DNA of 44,454 bases from Lachnospiraceae bacterium (GCA_023663945.1 JAMPGL010000035.1:1-44454), one strand, 5' to 3'. Positions 34,221 to 43,050 are shown, numbered from the stretch's first letter. Numbers and translations: made by a program. Notes: generated by a model from the sequence alone, not told the origin.

Positions 34221-35063
34221 TTACGAAAAGGACTTTTTCTCATTTCCATGAATGCAATAAACCTGTCTCTCAAATTCAAACCAAATGTCAAGACCGGTAG
34301 GATTATAAAGAATCCTTCCATCCGTAGAGCGCTTCAATTCCCTGAAAGCTTTTACATACTCTAAAATCTCAATGTTCGTCGCCATCCAAATGCTCTCTGC
34401 CTCCTTGGAGACGTACTGGAAGAAGTCCTCAATCACCTGCCAGTTATCCTTCTGCGCAAACTCATAGCTGTGTCCCCAAAGGTAAAACAGCTTTGTGCTC
34501 CCATCCTTCTTATTGCAGAACTTCTCCGCAAGCTCCATTAATTTCGGTGAATCATGATGACAGGTGGGATGCCACTCCAAAAAATCCTGAGGAATCTCAA
34601 AGCTTTCCGTGCTGATCACCGTTCTTGCATATTCAATCCCACAGGCACTCAAAATCTCTTCCACCGCATCATTATAAGTCCCATAAGGATATGCAAACCC
34701 CCGCACCAGCTCTCCGGTCAGCTCTTCAAGGCTCTTTCTGTCCTTGATCACTTCCGCCGCACCCATATTAGACGGGATTGCCGTCAGAGACGGATGGTTT
34801 ATGGTGTGAGAGGCAACCTCATGCCCTTGATACAGCTCCTTTACTTCCTCCGCATCGATTCTGGAAAAATCCACATCTATCCCGTTTACTACCTTTTGAT
34901 CCTTTTGGGAAAACAATCCTGAATTTAAATTGAAGGTTCCCCGAATCCCATATTTGTTCATCAGTTGAACCAGCTTGCGGTCATGAATCGTACCGTCGTC
35001 ATAGCTCAGCGTCAGAGCTCTCCTCTTTCCATCCTTAAAAAGCATTTCCAAACTTCCAGTCAT
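34221..35063 (-). CDS. Polysaccharide deacetylase (NodB fold)
   Basis: The 280-residue protein carries NodB landmarks: SYDDG with D22/D23 and SHTINH with H86 and H90 as metal ligands, then RGFAYPYGTY. Such enzymes remove N- or O-acetyl groups from sugars. There is no signal peptide, so it is probably cytosolic, unlike peptidoglycan deacetylases. The start at 35063 is supported by AAAGGAGAGG upstream; a longer reading would run into the acyltransferase gene. It follows the acyltransferase gene by 20 bp, so both are likely co-expressed and may act on acetylated oligosaccharides (inferred). Confidence 0.78.
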   Translation of the reverse strand: MTGSLEMLFKDGKRRALTLSYDDGTIHDRKLVQLMNKYGIRGTFNLNSGLFSQKDQKVVNGIDVDFSRIDAEEVKELYQGHEVASHTINHPSLTAIPSNMGAAEVIKDRKSLEELTGELVRGFAYPYGTYNDAVEEILSACGIEYARTVISTESFEIPQDFLEWHPTCHHDSPKLMELAEKFCNKKDGSTKLFYLWGHSYEFAQKDNWQVIEDFFQYVSKEAESIWMATNIEILEYVKAFRELKRSTDGRILYNPTGLDIWFEFERQVYCIHGNEKKSFS

Positions 35064-35083
35064 CTTAACCCTCTCCTTTCTCT

Positions 35084-35857
35084 TTAAAGCAGACCCGCGG
35101 CATTCATCACAGTCAGCACCCCATAAACAAACGGCTGATGGAGCATATAGATCAATAGCGAATGCCTGCCCAAAAATGCCAGCGGTTCCCATTTTGCAAT
35201 AAAATAGTTATCCATAAATTTCTTGTTTTGTTCCATCATACGATAGATAAAATATCCTGACAAGAACAAAAAGAACCACGGAAGCAAAGAAAAATAATCT
35301 GTAGAATAAAATCCCTCCATGGGAAATCCCAAAAATGTCGTAAAATAATTCCGGTACAGCGTTTCCGGGAGTTTTCTTATATTCCACTTTTCAAAACCCA
35401 AAAATCCATCGTTAACGTTTCTTAAGAGAACAAACATCAGTGCCGAAAATGCCATTCCTGCCCCCTGCGGGACTTTCTTTAACAGATTATGAAGCGGCAC
35501 CAGCAGGAGCATACAGCTTCCGGTCATGGTCAGCACGCCGAATACCACTCTCTCCTCCGGCATAAAGATTAAAGTGACCGCGCTCACCACTGCCCCCGCT
35601 CCAAAAACGGTCAGACCTCTTTTTAAAGGTCTGTGCCCCAAAGACCAGCAGAAACCGGAAAGTAAAATAAAGCTCCAGCAAATGCTCTGCTGCCAGATGT
35701 ACGCGCCCGTCCCCTGATACCAAGTCCAGTTTTGATGAAAAAGATACACCAAATCCCAGCTTCCATGATAAAGGATCATACTGATCAGCACCAGCCCCCG
35801 GAAGCTGTCAAGAAGCCCGTAACGCCGTTTGGAGGCGCCTTTTATTTCCACTTCCAT
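35084..35857 (-). CDS. DUF1624 / HGSNAT-like membrane acyltransferase
   Basis: The 257-residue membrane protein begins with RYGLLDSFRGLVLISMILYHGSWDL, which is the signature region of the heparan-alpha-glucosaminide N-acetyltransferase-like family, with a conserved histidine in the first helices. About seven hydrophobic segments are seen. It may acetylate a sugar of the envelope using cytosolic acetyl-CoA. Pairing with a deacetylase-fold gene directly downstream is notable. The true substrate is unknown. Confidence 0.78.
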   Translation of the reverse strand: MEVEIKGASKRRYGLLDSFRGLVLISMILYHGSWDLVYLFHQNWTWYQGTGAYIWQQSICWSFILLSGFCWSLGHRPLKRGLTVFGAGAVVSAVTLIFMPEERVVFGVLTMTGSCMLLLVPLHNLLKKVPQGAGMAFSALMFVLLRNVNDGFLGFEKWNIRKLPETLYRNYFTTFLGFPMEGFYSTDYFSLLPWFFLFLSGYFIYRMMEQNKKFMDNYFIAKWEPLAFLGRHSLLIYMLHQPFVYGVLTVMNAAGLL

Positions 35858-35915
35858 TTTTTCACCATCCTCATTCTTTTATCCGCTATTTTTACATTAC
35901 CACAAACAGTTGTAA

Positions 35916-35944
35916 TTGACCACAGGCTTTCTACTTGATAAAAT
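35916..35944 (+). promoter_or_regulatory. Sigma-A promoter of the GH51 gene
   Basis: TTGACC (35916-35921) and TAAAAT (35939-35944) are 17 bp apart, about 44 bp before the start codon of the arabinofuranosidase gene. Each box has one mismatch to consensus. Confidence 0.72.
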
Positions 35945-35987
35945 AGAATTATCTTTTTTAAAACTTGCTAAAAGAAAGGAACTCAAA

Positions 35988-37481
35988 ATGACAAAGCTGA
36001 TTATTAATGAGCAAAAAAAACTAGGGAAAATCCATGAAGAAATTTACGGACATTTTTCCGAACACTTAGGAAGGTGTATCTATGAAGGGTTATATGTCGG
36101 TGAAGATTCTGAAATTCCCAACGTCAACGGCATCCGCAGTGATGTGGTGGCTGCTCTGAAAGATATGAAAATTCCTGTCCTGCGCTGGCCCGGAGGATGT
36201 TTTGCGGACGAATATCACTGGAAGGACGGCATCGGTCCCAAAGAATCCCGCAAAAAAATGATCAACACCAACTGGGGAGGCGTTTTGGAGGACAACAGCT
36301 TCGGCACGCATGAATTTATGGATCTCTGCGAACAGTTAGGCTGCAAGGCATACATAAACGGAAATCTGGGAAGCGGTACGGTTCAGGAAATGTCTGAATG
36401 GATAGAATATATGACCTTTGACGGCGTTTCTCCTATGGCGGATCTGCGCCGTCAAAATGGACGCAAAGAGCCCTGGAAGGTTGACTATTTCGGCGTAGGC
36501 AACGAGAACTGGGCATGCGGCGGCAACATGACCCCCGAATACTATGGAAATCTCTACAGGAGGTATCAAACCTATATCCGAAACGGCAGTATTGCCAAAA
36601 TCTGCTGCGGACCTAACTCAGACGATTACCATTGGACACAGGAGGTTCTGAAAACAACCTTTGACCATGTCTCCAAAGAACAGCATGGATTTATGGACGG
36701 GCTTTCCCTTCACTATTATACAACATCCGGATCCTGGGAGCACAAGGGAAGCGCGGTGGATTTTAATGAAGAGGACTGGTTCCGCACATTAAGCAAATCA
36801 TATTATCTTGACGAATTAATTTGCAGGCACAGCTCTATTATGGATCAGTATGACCCTGAAAAGAAAATTGGCCTGATGGTGGACGAGTGGGGCTGCTGGT
36901 TCGATGTGGAACCCGGCACCAATCCGGGATTTCTCTATCAGCAGAATACCATGAGAGACGCCTTAGTGGCAGGCATCTCCTTAAATATCTTTAACAAGCA
37001 CTGTGACCGGGTAAAGATGGCAAACATCGCCCAGCTGGTGAACGTACTCCAATCCGTAATCCTCACGGAAGGCGCAAAAATGCTGCTCACGCCCACCTAT
37101 TACGTGTTCCGGATGTACAAATACCACCAGAATGCGCAGCTTCTTGACAGCTCGATGGAAACCGCCCAAATCGGAAACGATGAATACAAGGTTCCGGCAG
37201 TCAGTGAATCTGTTTCCATCAGTGAGGACGGAACCATACATATTACTTTGGGGAACCTGTCTCCTTCTATGGAACAGGAAGTGGAAATCAGTTTTTATGA
37301 GAGGAAACCTGCCCGGGTAACCGGCAGTATCTTAGCAGGCGGCATGACTGACCATAATACATTTGACCAGCCGGATACCGTAAAGGAAGAGAGTTTTAAC
37401 GATTACGCCATTACAGAGCAAAACACTATCAAATTAACTCTTCCTCCCTGCAGCGTTCTTCATTTAGGAGTAAACGAATAA
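35988..37481 (+). CDS. Alpha-L-arabinofuranosidase, GH51
   Basis: The 497-residue protein is a typical intracellular GH51 enzyme: [15 protein letters not shown] near the N-terminus, [12 protein letters not shown], acid/base E173 in [11 protein letters not shown], and nucleophile E300 in VDEWG. It should release terminal alpha-L-arabinofuranose from arabino- or arabinoxylo-oligosaccharides. No signal peptide. The ATG at 35988 has AAAGGA upstream. Its TAA stop overlaps the ATG of the DUF6171 gene (TAATG), which couples their translation. Confidence 0.92.
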   Translation: MTKLIINEQKKLGKIHEEIYGHFSEHLGRCIYEGLYVGEDSEIPNVNGIRSDVVAALKDMKIPVLRWPGGCFADEYHWKDGIGPKESRKKMINTNWGGVLEDNSFGTHEFMDLCEQLGCKAYINGNLGSGTVQEMSEWIEYMTFDGVSPMADLRRQNGRKEPWKVDYFGVGNENWACGGNMTPEYYGNLYRRYQTYIRNGSIAKICCGPNSDDYHWTQEVLKTTFDHVSKEQHGFMDGLSLHYYTTSGSWEHKGSAVDFNEEDWFRTLSKSYYLDELICRHSSIMDQYDPEKKIGLMVDEWGCWFDVEPGTNPGFLYQQNTMRDALVAGISLNIFNKHCDRVKMANIAQLVNVLQSVILTEGAKMLLTPTYYVFRMYKYHQNAQLLDSSMETAQIGNDEYKVPAVSESVSISEDGTIHITLGNLSPSMEQEVEISFYERKPARVTGSILAGGMTDHNTFDQPDTVKEESFNDYAITEQNTIKLTLPPCSVLHLGVNE

Positions 37482-37738
37482 TGAATACAAATAAAATCTG
37501 CAGAAGGTGTCTCGCAAGAGAGATGCCTTCTGCAGATTACTTTCAAACAATACATGAATACGTTTCGCAGCTGGATTCTGATATTAAAGCTCCTGACAGC
37601 CTCTATGAGAAACGGCTTTCCCACTGTAAGGAATGTGACAGCCTTTTAAACGGCATGTGCCGGGTCTGCGGATGCTTTGTGGAGATGCGCGCCGCCCTCT
37701 CCCAAAATCACTGTCCCGGAATCCATCCGAAATGGTAA
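37481..37738 (+). CDS. DUF6171 small Cys-rich protein
   Basis: An 85-residue protein with eight cysteines: C7-x2-C10, C49-x2-C52, C60-x2-C63-x-C65 and C78, so it probably binds zinc or an iron-sulfur cluster. The ending CRVCGCFVEMR ... HCP ... KW is typical of DUF6171. Function unknown. It is translationally coupled to GH51 through TAATG and abuts the convergent mgtC-like gene with no spacer. A strong hairpin lies within its first codons. Confidence 0.75.
   Translation: MNTNKICRRCLAREMPSADYFQTIHEYVSQLDSDIKAPDSLYEKRLSHCKECDSLLNGMCRVCGCFVEMRAALSQNHCPGIHPKW
37495..37538 (+). repeat. 19-bp hairpin inside the start of the DUF6171 gene
   Basis: Perfect 13-bp arms (37495-37507 AATCTGCAGAAGG and 37526-37538) are extended inwards by two wobble pairs and TCTC/GAGA, giving a nearly continuous 19-bp stem with a 6-nt loop GCAAGA. 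It begins five codons after the ATG. No T run follows, so it is not a standard terminator. It could slow translation or mark an RNA processing point. Confidence 0.9.
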
Positions 37739-38440
37739 TCAGCCCTCTTCCAAATAGTTCACATAGTCCAGACTGCCTATTTTTTCTAAAATTTTACTGT
37801 GCTCTGCCGGTTCCTTCAAATCCAGCTCAACAGAAATTGCCACATCGGAGGATTGCAGTGTCTTCTCCTTTACCTTGCTCATGGAAAGGAGCTCATATCC
37901 GCAGTCAGATATGTATTTCCGGAGCTTCATAACTCCCTTTTCCCTCTCCACTTCAAGATAAATGCTCATAAAGTGGCTGCGCCGTTCCACCCTCTGACTG
38001 AAATATTGCAATACACGGTTTGAGATAAGAATCAGCGCAAAGCAGATCGTTCCAATCTTCAAATATCCGGCTCCCACCGCCATTCCCATGTTAGCCGTCA
38101 CCCAGATGCTTGCCGCCGTTGTCAGCCCCTTGATCCGGTTTCTTCCCGTGACCAGAATCATGCCCGCTCCGAGAAAACCAATCCCACTGACAACCCCGGC
38201 AGGGATTCTGCCGACATCCGTCTGCATGTCCCCCCGAAGTGCCAACTCCATGTTTAGGACAATTGCAACCGCAGACCCAAGGCTCACCAGCGCAAAGGTT
38301 CTGATTCCCACATAATGATAATGATTTTTGGTGACCCGCTCCCAGCCAATCAGGCTTCCAAACAAAGCGGCAATCACCAGCCGGATTGCTATCGCTCCCT
38401 CGCTGAATCCCTCCCAGTAATTGATTAATTCTACCACCAT
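37739..38440 (-). CDS. MgtC/SapB family membrane protein
   Basis: The protein of about 233 residues has the MgtC hydrophobic domain (about 15-140) with AALFGSLIGWER, GIRTFALVSLGSA, SGIGFLGAGMI and KGLTTAASIWVTA, then a soluble ACT-like C-terminal domain. MgtC family members are linked to growth at low magnesium or to inhibition of membrane ATPase in pathogens; in commensals the role is unknown. The ATG at 38440 is chosen because GGAGG lies five bases before it. It abuts the DUF6171 gene tail to tail. Confidence 0.9.
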   Translation of the reverse strand: MVVELINYWEGFSEGAIAIRLVIAALFGSLIGWERVTKNHYHYVGIRTFALVSLGSAVAIVLNMELALRGDMQTDVGRIPAGVVSGIGFLGAGMILVTGRNRIKGLTTAASIWVTANMGMAVGAGYLKIGTICFALILISNRVLQYFSQRVERRSHFMSIYLEVEREKGVMKLRKYISDCGYELLSMSKVKEKTLQSSDVAISVELDLKEPAEHSKILEKIGSLDYVNYLEEG

Positions 38441-38482
38441 CATCACCTCCCGGTCTGCGGTTAAACTTGGTTTTCGTTCCTG

Positions 38483-39913
38483 TTACAGATCATAATACAT
38501 TTTAAATTCCGCCGGATTCGGAATCTGTTCCATCTTTTTCAATTCCGCTCTCTTGCGGGCAGCCCACACATCGATAAGCCTCTCGGGGAATACGCCGCCT
38601 TTTGTCAGATAATCGTGGTCTGCCTCTAACGCATCCAACGCTTCACTTAACGACTTCGGAAGACCCTTAATCTTTTTTTGCTCCTCCTCTGACAAAGTAT
38701 AAAGGTTAAAATCATAAGGTCCCCACCCATTTGCTTCCGGGTCAATCTGATTTTCAATCCCGTCTAATCCCGCCATCAAAATTGCGGCATAGGCATAATA
38801 AGGATTTGCCGTTGCATCCGGATTGCGCAGCTCGAATCTCTTTGTCTCCGGAGATTTGGCATACGCCGGAATCCGGATAACCGCGCTGCGGTTTGAAGTT
38901 GCATAGCCGACGGTAACCGGTGCCTCAAATCCCGGAACCAGACGTTTAAAGGAGTTGGTGGAAGGATTGGTGAACGCACACAAGGATGCAATATGCTTTA
39001 ACAGTCCTCCTATAAAATAGTGAGCGGTACGGCTCAATCCGGAATAGCCGTTTTCATCGTAAAACAGCGGTCTGCCGTCCTTAAAAAGAAGCATATGCAC
39101 ATGCATTCCGCTTCCTGCCTCCTGATAGATAGGCTTAGGCAGGAAGGTTGCTGTCTTACCTTCTTTTGCCGCCATATTTTTAATGATATACTTGATGATC
39201 ATGGTATTATCTGCCATATCAGGCATATCTGCAAGCTCTACTTCAATTTCCATCTGTCCGGGTCCGCCCACTTCATGGTGATGATACTTTACACGGATAC
39301 CCCAGTCTTCCATCATCATGCACATACGGCTCCGCAGATCATATCCCACGTCCTGGGGCGCCGATACATGATAGCCTCCCTTATAGGGAACCTCAAAGCC
39401 GTTGTTTCCCGGTGTGTCCAGACTGCAGTTCCACTCTGCCTGTCTGGTGTCAATCCGGTATCCGCACTGCTGGGGAGTCACCTCAAACCGTGCGCTGTCG
39501 AATAAATAAAATTCAAATTCCGGTCCTATCACCATTCGGTCGGCAATCCCACTCTCCTTCATGTAATCTACTGCCCGCAGACTTACATTTTTGGGGTACT
39601 GATCAAAGGGCTTGTTTTCTCCCTTTCCAATCGTGCATACATTTCCGCACATAGTCAGTGTCGGTACGGCTGCAAACGGATCCACATAAGCCGTATCCGG
39701 ATCCGGCAGGAAAACCATATCGCTCTTTTCAATGGGAGCATATCCATAATTGGAACCGTCAAAACCAATACCATACTTAAAGGTATTTTCTCCGAAACGC
39801 TCCACCGGAATCGTGATATGACGCCATCTGCCGTCAATATCAGTCATCTTGAAATCGATCATGCGGATTTGATTTTCCTCACACAGTTTCTTAATCTTTT
39901 CAATCTTATCCAT
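38483..39913 (-). CDS. glnA: Glutamine synthetase, type I
   Basis: The 476-residue protein has the GS landmarks FDGSNYGYAPIEKSDM near the N-terminus, GPEFEFYLFD, KYHHHEVGGPGQMEIEV, AGSGMHVHM, NPSTNSFKRLVPGFEAP and RNPDATANPYYAYAAILMAG. It makes glutamine from glutamate, ammonia and ATP and is the main entry of nitrogen. The start at 39913 has GACAAGGG just before it; an earlier in-frame GTG lacks a ribosome site. NLYTL occurs where adenylylated enzymes have NLYDLP, so adenylylation is uncertain. The upstream region contains a palindromic element and a dyad, which may take part in control. Confidence 0.92.
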   Translation of the reverse strand: MDKIEKIKKLCEENQIRMIDFKMTDIDGRWRHITIPVERFGENTFKYGIGFDGSNYGYAPIEKSDMVFLPDPDTAYVDPFAAVPTLTMCGNVCTIGKGENKPFDQYPKNVSLRAVDYMKESGIADRMVIGPEFEFYLFDSARFEVTPQQCGYRIDTRQAEWNCSLDTPGNNGFEVPYKGGYHVSAPQDVGYDLRSRMCMMMEDWGIRVKYHHHEVGGPGQMEIEVELADMPDMADNTMIIKYIIKNMAAKEGKTATFLPKPIYQEAGSGMHVHMLLFKDGRPLFYDENGYSGLSRTAHYFIGGLLKHIASLCAFTNPSTNSFKRLVPGFEAPVTVGYATSNRSAVIRIPAYAKSPETKRFELRNPDATANPYYAYAAILMAGLDGIENQIDPEANGWGPYDFNLYTLSEEEQKKIKGLPKSLSEALDALEADHDYLTKGGVFPERLIDVWAARKRAELKKMEQIPNPAEFKMYYDL

Positions 39914-39932
39914 AACCCTTGTCCCTTTCTTT

Positions 39933-39945
39933 GACACATTGTGTC
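39933..39945. promoter_or_regulatory. Dyad upstream of glnA
   Basis: GACACA-T-TGTGTC is a perfect 6+1+6 inverted repeat 20 bp before the glnA start codon. It does not fit the GlnR box pattern TGTNA-N7-TNACA. It may be an operator or an RNA hairpin near the ribosome site. Confidence 0.4.
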
Positions 39946-39961
39946 TTGTTATTGCAAATTC

Positions 39962-40079
39962 GGGGCAGAGACCCGAAAAATCAAGGATTTTTCGGGTTCG
40001 CTTCGCTCGTCAAATGTCCAAAAAAACATCTGCTCGAGCAAACTCGGCATCTGTTTCTTTGGTCACTTGACTCTGCCCT
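39962..40079. repeat. Palindromic intergenic element upstream of glnA
   Basis: About 118 bp bounded by inverted ends GGGCAGAG (39963-39970) and CTCTGCCC (40071-40078). Inside are a 12-bp perfect hairpin ACCCGAAAAATC / GATTTTTCGGGT with loop AAG (39971-39997), an imperfect pair GTCAAATGTCC / GGTCACTTGAC, and the palindrome TGCTCGAGCA (40031-40040). No protein is encoded. The look is of a non-autonomous palindromic element (MITE or REP-like), spread in Lachnospiraceae as far as I recall. It separates glnA from the divergent DUF5722 gene. Confidence 0.65.
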
Positions 40080-40087
40080 TTTCGGAC

Positions 40088-40096
40088 ATTATACCA
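40088..40096 (-). promoter_or_regulatory. Possible extended -10 promoter of glnA
   Basis: On the minus strand TGG-TATAAT gives an extended -10 at 40088-40096. No good -35 box is seen. If used, the palindromic element would be transcribed as part of a glnA leader of about 165 nt. Confidence 0.5.
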
Positions 40097-40278
40097 TATT
40101 CCGGTAATCTTCTGTACTACTATTTTCCTGAAACGGACGCACTGGCCCCGAAAGACATCATAGCTGCCAAAAAAGAACATGACACGGGAAACTTTCCTGC
40201 ATCCGGGACTGCAAGGCTGAACAGTTACAAAAAATGCCAAAATTAAGAAAAAATATATATTCCATAAGGGGAAAACTG

Positions 40279-40287
40279 TGATATGAT
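40279..40287 (+). promoter_or_regulatory. Possible extended -10 promoter of the DUF5722 gene
   Basis: TGA-TATGAT is an extended -10 motif 36 bp before the start codon. A clear -35 is lacking. The gene itself has a strong ribosome site AGGAGGAG four bases from the ATG. Confidence 0.45.
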
Positions 40288-40322
40288 GGTATCGTTAATT
40301 TACGTTTTACATAGGAGGAGCC

Positions 40323-41963
40323 ATGAACCGAATCAAAAGACGAATCATCACTGCCGCTGCTGCAATTCTTGCCATCGGCAGTACAATAACCATTTTGGAA
40401 AAGCCTATATATACCGAAGCCTCAGACCGTCCCGTTGCAATTGAATCCTGTCTGATTTCAGGCTCTGACGTGGTCTGCCAGTTAGAGGCAAGCAGCATTC
40501 CCGCAAACGATGACGGCAAATTTTACATTTATGCGGACGAAGTTTATTTGGACGGCCCCGATGGAGATATTGTGGCATCCGTCAAAGCCGGAACCTCTGT
40601 TTCTGTCAGTTTTCCTTTAAACTATAACACTTCCGAGTCCAACTTAAGCCGCAAGTTCTTAGTTGCCGTGAAACGAAACGGACAGATGCGTCAGGTCAGC
40701 AACGAACATTACATTACAAACCCGGAAGCTCTTGCATCACTGACCTCTCCCCGGATGAATGTGGGAATTAAAGGAATTTTGCCGCAAATCGAACGAATCA
40801 CTGATGGAGCTCTTCAAGATCTCGGTATTCAGCAGGTTGTCTATAACCTGTATCTGGATGATATTTGTTCCGCCGAATCCGTTCCGGGAGCAATTCCTTT
40901 TGACTACAATGGAAAGACCTTTTACTTTGATGGTCCCATGGTTCAAAATTATGACGGAGCCGTCAAAGCGTTTAACAGCTATGGAATGCAGGTTACGATG
41001 GTTATTTTAAACCACGGCACCGGCGCTTATTCGCAAGATCTTATTCATCCATCCGCAAAAGGCGGCTCCTGCGAAGGATATGCCATTAATATCGCAGATG
41101 AGACAGGCACCGACCACCTGAAGGCAATCGGCGCGTTTTTGGGACAGCGCTACTCCGGACAGACCGGATACGGACAGGTTGACAACTGGATTGTGGGCAA
41201 TGAAGTTAACGCCCGCACCTCCTGGTGGTACAGCAGTTCCACCTCGCTGGATTACAACGTAAACATCTATGTGAAAGCATTTCGAATTATTTATAACGAA
41301 CTGAAAAGCGCAAACGCCAATGTGCGGATTTATAATTCCATCGATCAGGAATGGAACCGAAAATCCAACTCCGGCAGCTTCCTTTCAAAGGACTATCTGG
41401 ATCAGTTCAATTACTATATGATTCGGGAAGGAAATATTGACTGGGGACTTTCTTTTCACCCATACAATTCGCCCCTGTACGACCCCTATGCGTGGAACGG
41501 ACCGGGAGTGTGGGTAAAAAACAGCATTACCTCCCCCTACATTACCATGCAGAATCTTGATATTTTGATTGATTACATGCACCAGCCTAAACTCTTAAAT
41601 CCGGCAGGAGAGGTCCGCAGTATTTCCCTTGCGGAAATCGGCTATACCTCCAGCTTTGGCGATGCCTCTCAGGAAGCTTCCATCGCCTACGGCTATCTAA
41701 AAGCCGCTTCCCTTCCGGATGTGGATGCCTTTATCCTGTTCCGCCAGACGGACGATGCACACGAAATGGAAAGCCATCTTGCCCTTGGGCTGTATGACTT
41801 GAACGGAAATAAAAAACCTTCTTACGAAATTTATAAAAATCTTGGAACCCCCAATGAGGCGGCAGTCAAAGAGCACGCTTCTCAGATTATCGGCATGGAT
41901 ATCGATCAAATGGTCAACGAAAAGATAATCTGGACAAGACCCGGAACCGGTGTCGTACAGTAA
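40323..41963 (+). CDS. Secreted DUF5722 glycosidase-like protein
   Basis: The 546-residue protein has an N-terminal signal peptide (basic start, hydrophobic 9-25, cut near 33). Residues about 36-135 form a beta domain and 140-520 a TIM-barrel region typical of DUF5722. It shows the clan GH-A pattern with E294 in WIVGNEVNA (acid/base) and E438 in ISLAEIGYTSS (nucleophile), so it is probably an exported glycoside hydrolase. No LPxTG or membrane anchor follows. Substrate unknown. It is the only clearly exported glycosidase in the window. Its last codons lie in a 42-bp tandem duplication. Confidence 0.8.
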   Translation: MNRIKRRIITAAAAILAIGSTITILEKPIYTEASDRPVAIESCLISGSDVVCQLEASSIPANDDGKFYIYADEVYLDGPDGDIVASVKAGTSVSVSFPLNYNTSESNLSRKFLVAVKRNGQMRQVSNEHYITNPEALASLTSPRMNVGIKGILPQIERITDGALQDLGIQQVVYNLYLDDICSAESVPGAIPFDYNGKTFYFDGPMVQNYDGAVKAFNSYGMQVTMVILNHGTGAYSQDLIHPSAKGGSCEGYAINIADETGTDHLKAIGAFLGQRYSGQTGYGQVDNWIVGNEVNARTSWWYSSSTSLDYNVNIYVKAFRIIYNELKSANANVRIYNSIDQEWNRKSNSGSFLSKDYLDQFNYYMIREGNIDWGLSFHPYNSPLYDPYAWNGPGVWVKNSITSPYITMQNLDILIDYMHQPKLLNPAGEVRSISLAEIGYTSSFGDASQEASIAYGYLKAASLPDVDAFILFRQTDDAHEMESHLALGLYDLNGNKKPSYEIYKNLGTPNEAAVKEHASQIIGMDIDQMVNEKIIWTRPGTGVVQ

Positions 41964-42021
41964 TGATTCCTTGGGACAGGATCCGGAACTGGTGTTGTAC
42001 AATAGCGATTCTTTGGGGCAG
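41938..42021 (+). repeat. 42-bp tandem duplication across the DUF5722 stop codon
   Basis: Two direct copies (41938-41979 and 41980-42021) match at 34 of 42 positions, with nearly all changes being transitions. The length is a multiple of three, so the second copy would code in frame for a second GTGVVQ-stop ending after the actual TAA. It suggests an old duplication of the gene's end. Confidence 0.85.
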
Positions 42022-42130
42022 AATAAAATCTCTTCATAGTCAATAACTCCACTGCGAGCAACGGGCATGAAATTTGATGCACCGCAAACAGCGGGGATTG
42101 ACTGTGCAGAGATTTTGTTTTATTGGCAAA

Positions 42131-43009
42131 TTACTTTCGATAATCTTTCCTCACAAAAGGATATTCAATATTTTCTTCTGTCAAAATGCGGTACTTTGCC
42201 GGATGCCGGTAAGCGTTTCCATGAACCTCGCTTTCCCTGTATCTGCGGAGCATGTCCACATCCAGCTCCGCCATATAAAGCCCCTCTTTCTCCCCTGCCT
42301 CTAAAATGCAGGTATCCCGGGAACCGGGAAGCTCCGGAAGATAAGCGATGCCGTCAAACACCGTGGAATGACCGTTGCAGTCCGGCTGGTCTGCCGGATA
42401 ATTACAGGTGGCAACCGCAAGCATATTTTCGTAAGCCCTCCCCCGAAGCTGCGACAGACGGTTTATCTCCATCGGGCAGGCATTGGGAACCAAAATAAGC
42501 TCCGCCCCTTTCAGCATCAAAATACGGGCGCTTTCCGGAAACTCTCTGTCATAACAGATCATTGCGCCAACTTTTATCTTTCCTTTTGCCGTATCCAAAT
42601 CCGCCGCATAAAACTCATCCCCCGCAGTCAGCCGGCATTCATCTCCAAAATCACAGGTATGCACCTTCGCATAGCGATACTGCAATTCTCCATGCCTGTC
42701 AAACAAGCAGACGGTGTTTCTAGGCAGCGGCTCGTACTGCTCCAAAATCGTAATCCCTATTGCCAGATTCAGTTCTTTTGCCAGACTGCGGTATGTATTT
42801 ACAAACGTTCCATCCGCCGGATCCGCCAGACTTTTTAATTCATCTATGTTTTCGGGAATCCTGTATCCGCAATTCCACATTTCCGGAAATAGGACAATAT
42901 CCGCCCCCTGCTGTTTTGCCTTGTTGCAATATTCCACTCCCTTTTCCAAATTCCCCTGCCGGGTTTTCGCTGGGGCAATCTGTAAAAGCGCTATTTTTAA
43001 TTTATTCAT
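42131..43009 (-). CDS. Carbon-nitrogen hydrolase (nitrilase superfamily)
   Basis: The 292-residue protein has the catalytic triad of the superfamily: E43 in FPEMW, K115 in YRYAKVH, and C152 in GAMICYDREFPES. It is probably an amidase of the N-carbamoylputrescine amidase or omega-amidase type; the substrate is not fixed by the motifs. A perfect AGGAGG lies before the ATG. It follows the Fic gene by 41 bp on the same strand and converges with DUF5722. Confidence 0.88.
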   Translation of the reverse strand: MNKLKIALLQIAPAKTRQGNLEKGVEYCNKAKQQGADIVLFPEMWNCGYRIPENIDELKSLADPADGTFVNTYRSLAKELNLAIGITILEQYEPLPRNTVCLFDRHGELQYRYAKVHTCDFGDECRLTAGDEFYAADLDTAKGKIKVGAMICYDREFPESARILMLKGAELILVPNACPMEINRLSQLRGRAYENMLAVATCNYPADQPDCNGHSTVFDGIAYLPELPGSRDTCILEAGEKEGLYMAELDVDMLRRYRESEVHGNAYRHPAKYRILTEENIEYPFVRKDYRK

Positions 43010-43050
43010 ATGACCTCCTGAGGTGAAAATTTATTAGTAATCCCATCGAC

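Noticed and set aside
35064-35192. Longer deacetylase N-terminus
   Set aside because: It would overlap the acyltransferase gene by over 100 bp and looks like a shadow of it; a good ribosome site exists at 35063.
39933-39945. GlnR box upstream of glnA
   Set aside because: The dyad does not match TGTNA-N7-TNACA.
41697-42068. Minus-strand reading frame with repeated residues at the DUF5722 end
   Set aside because: It is the antisense of the 42-bp duplication and the DUF5722 gene, with no ribosome site or family resemblance.
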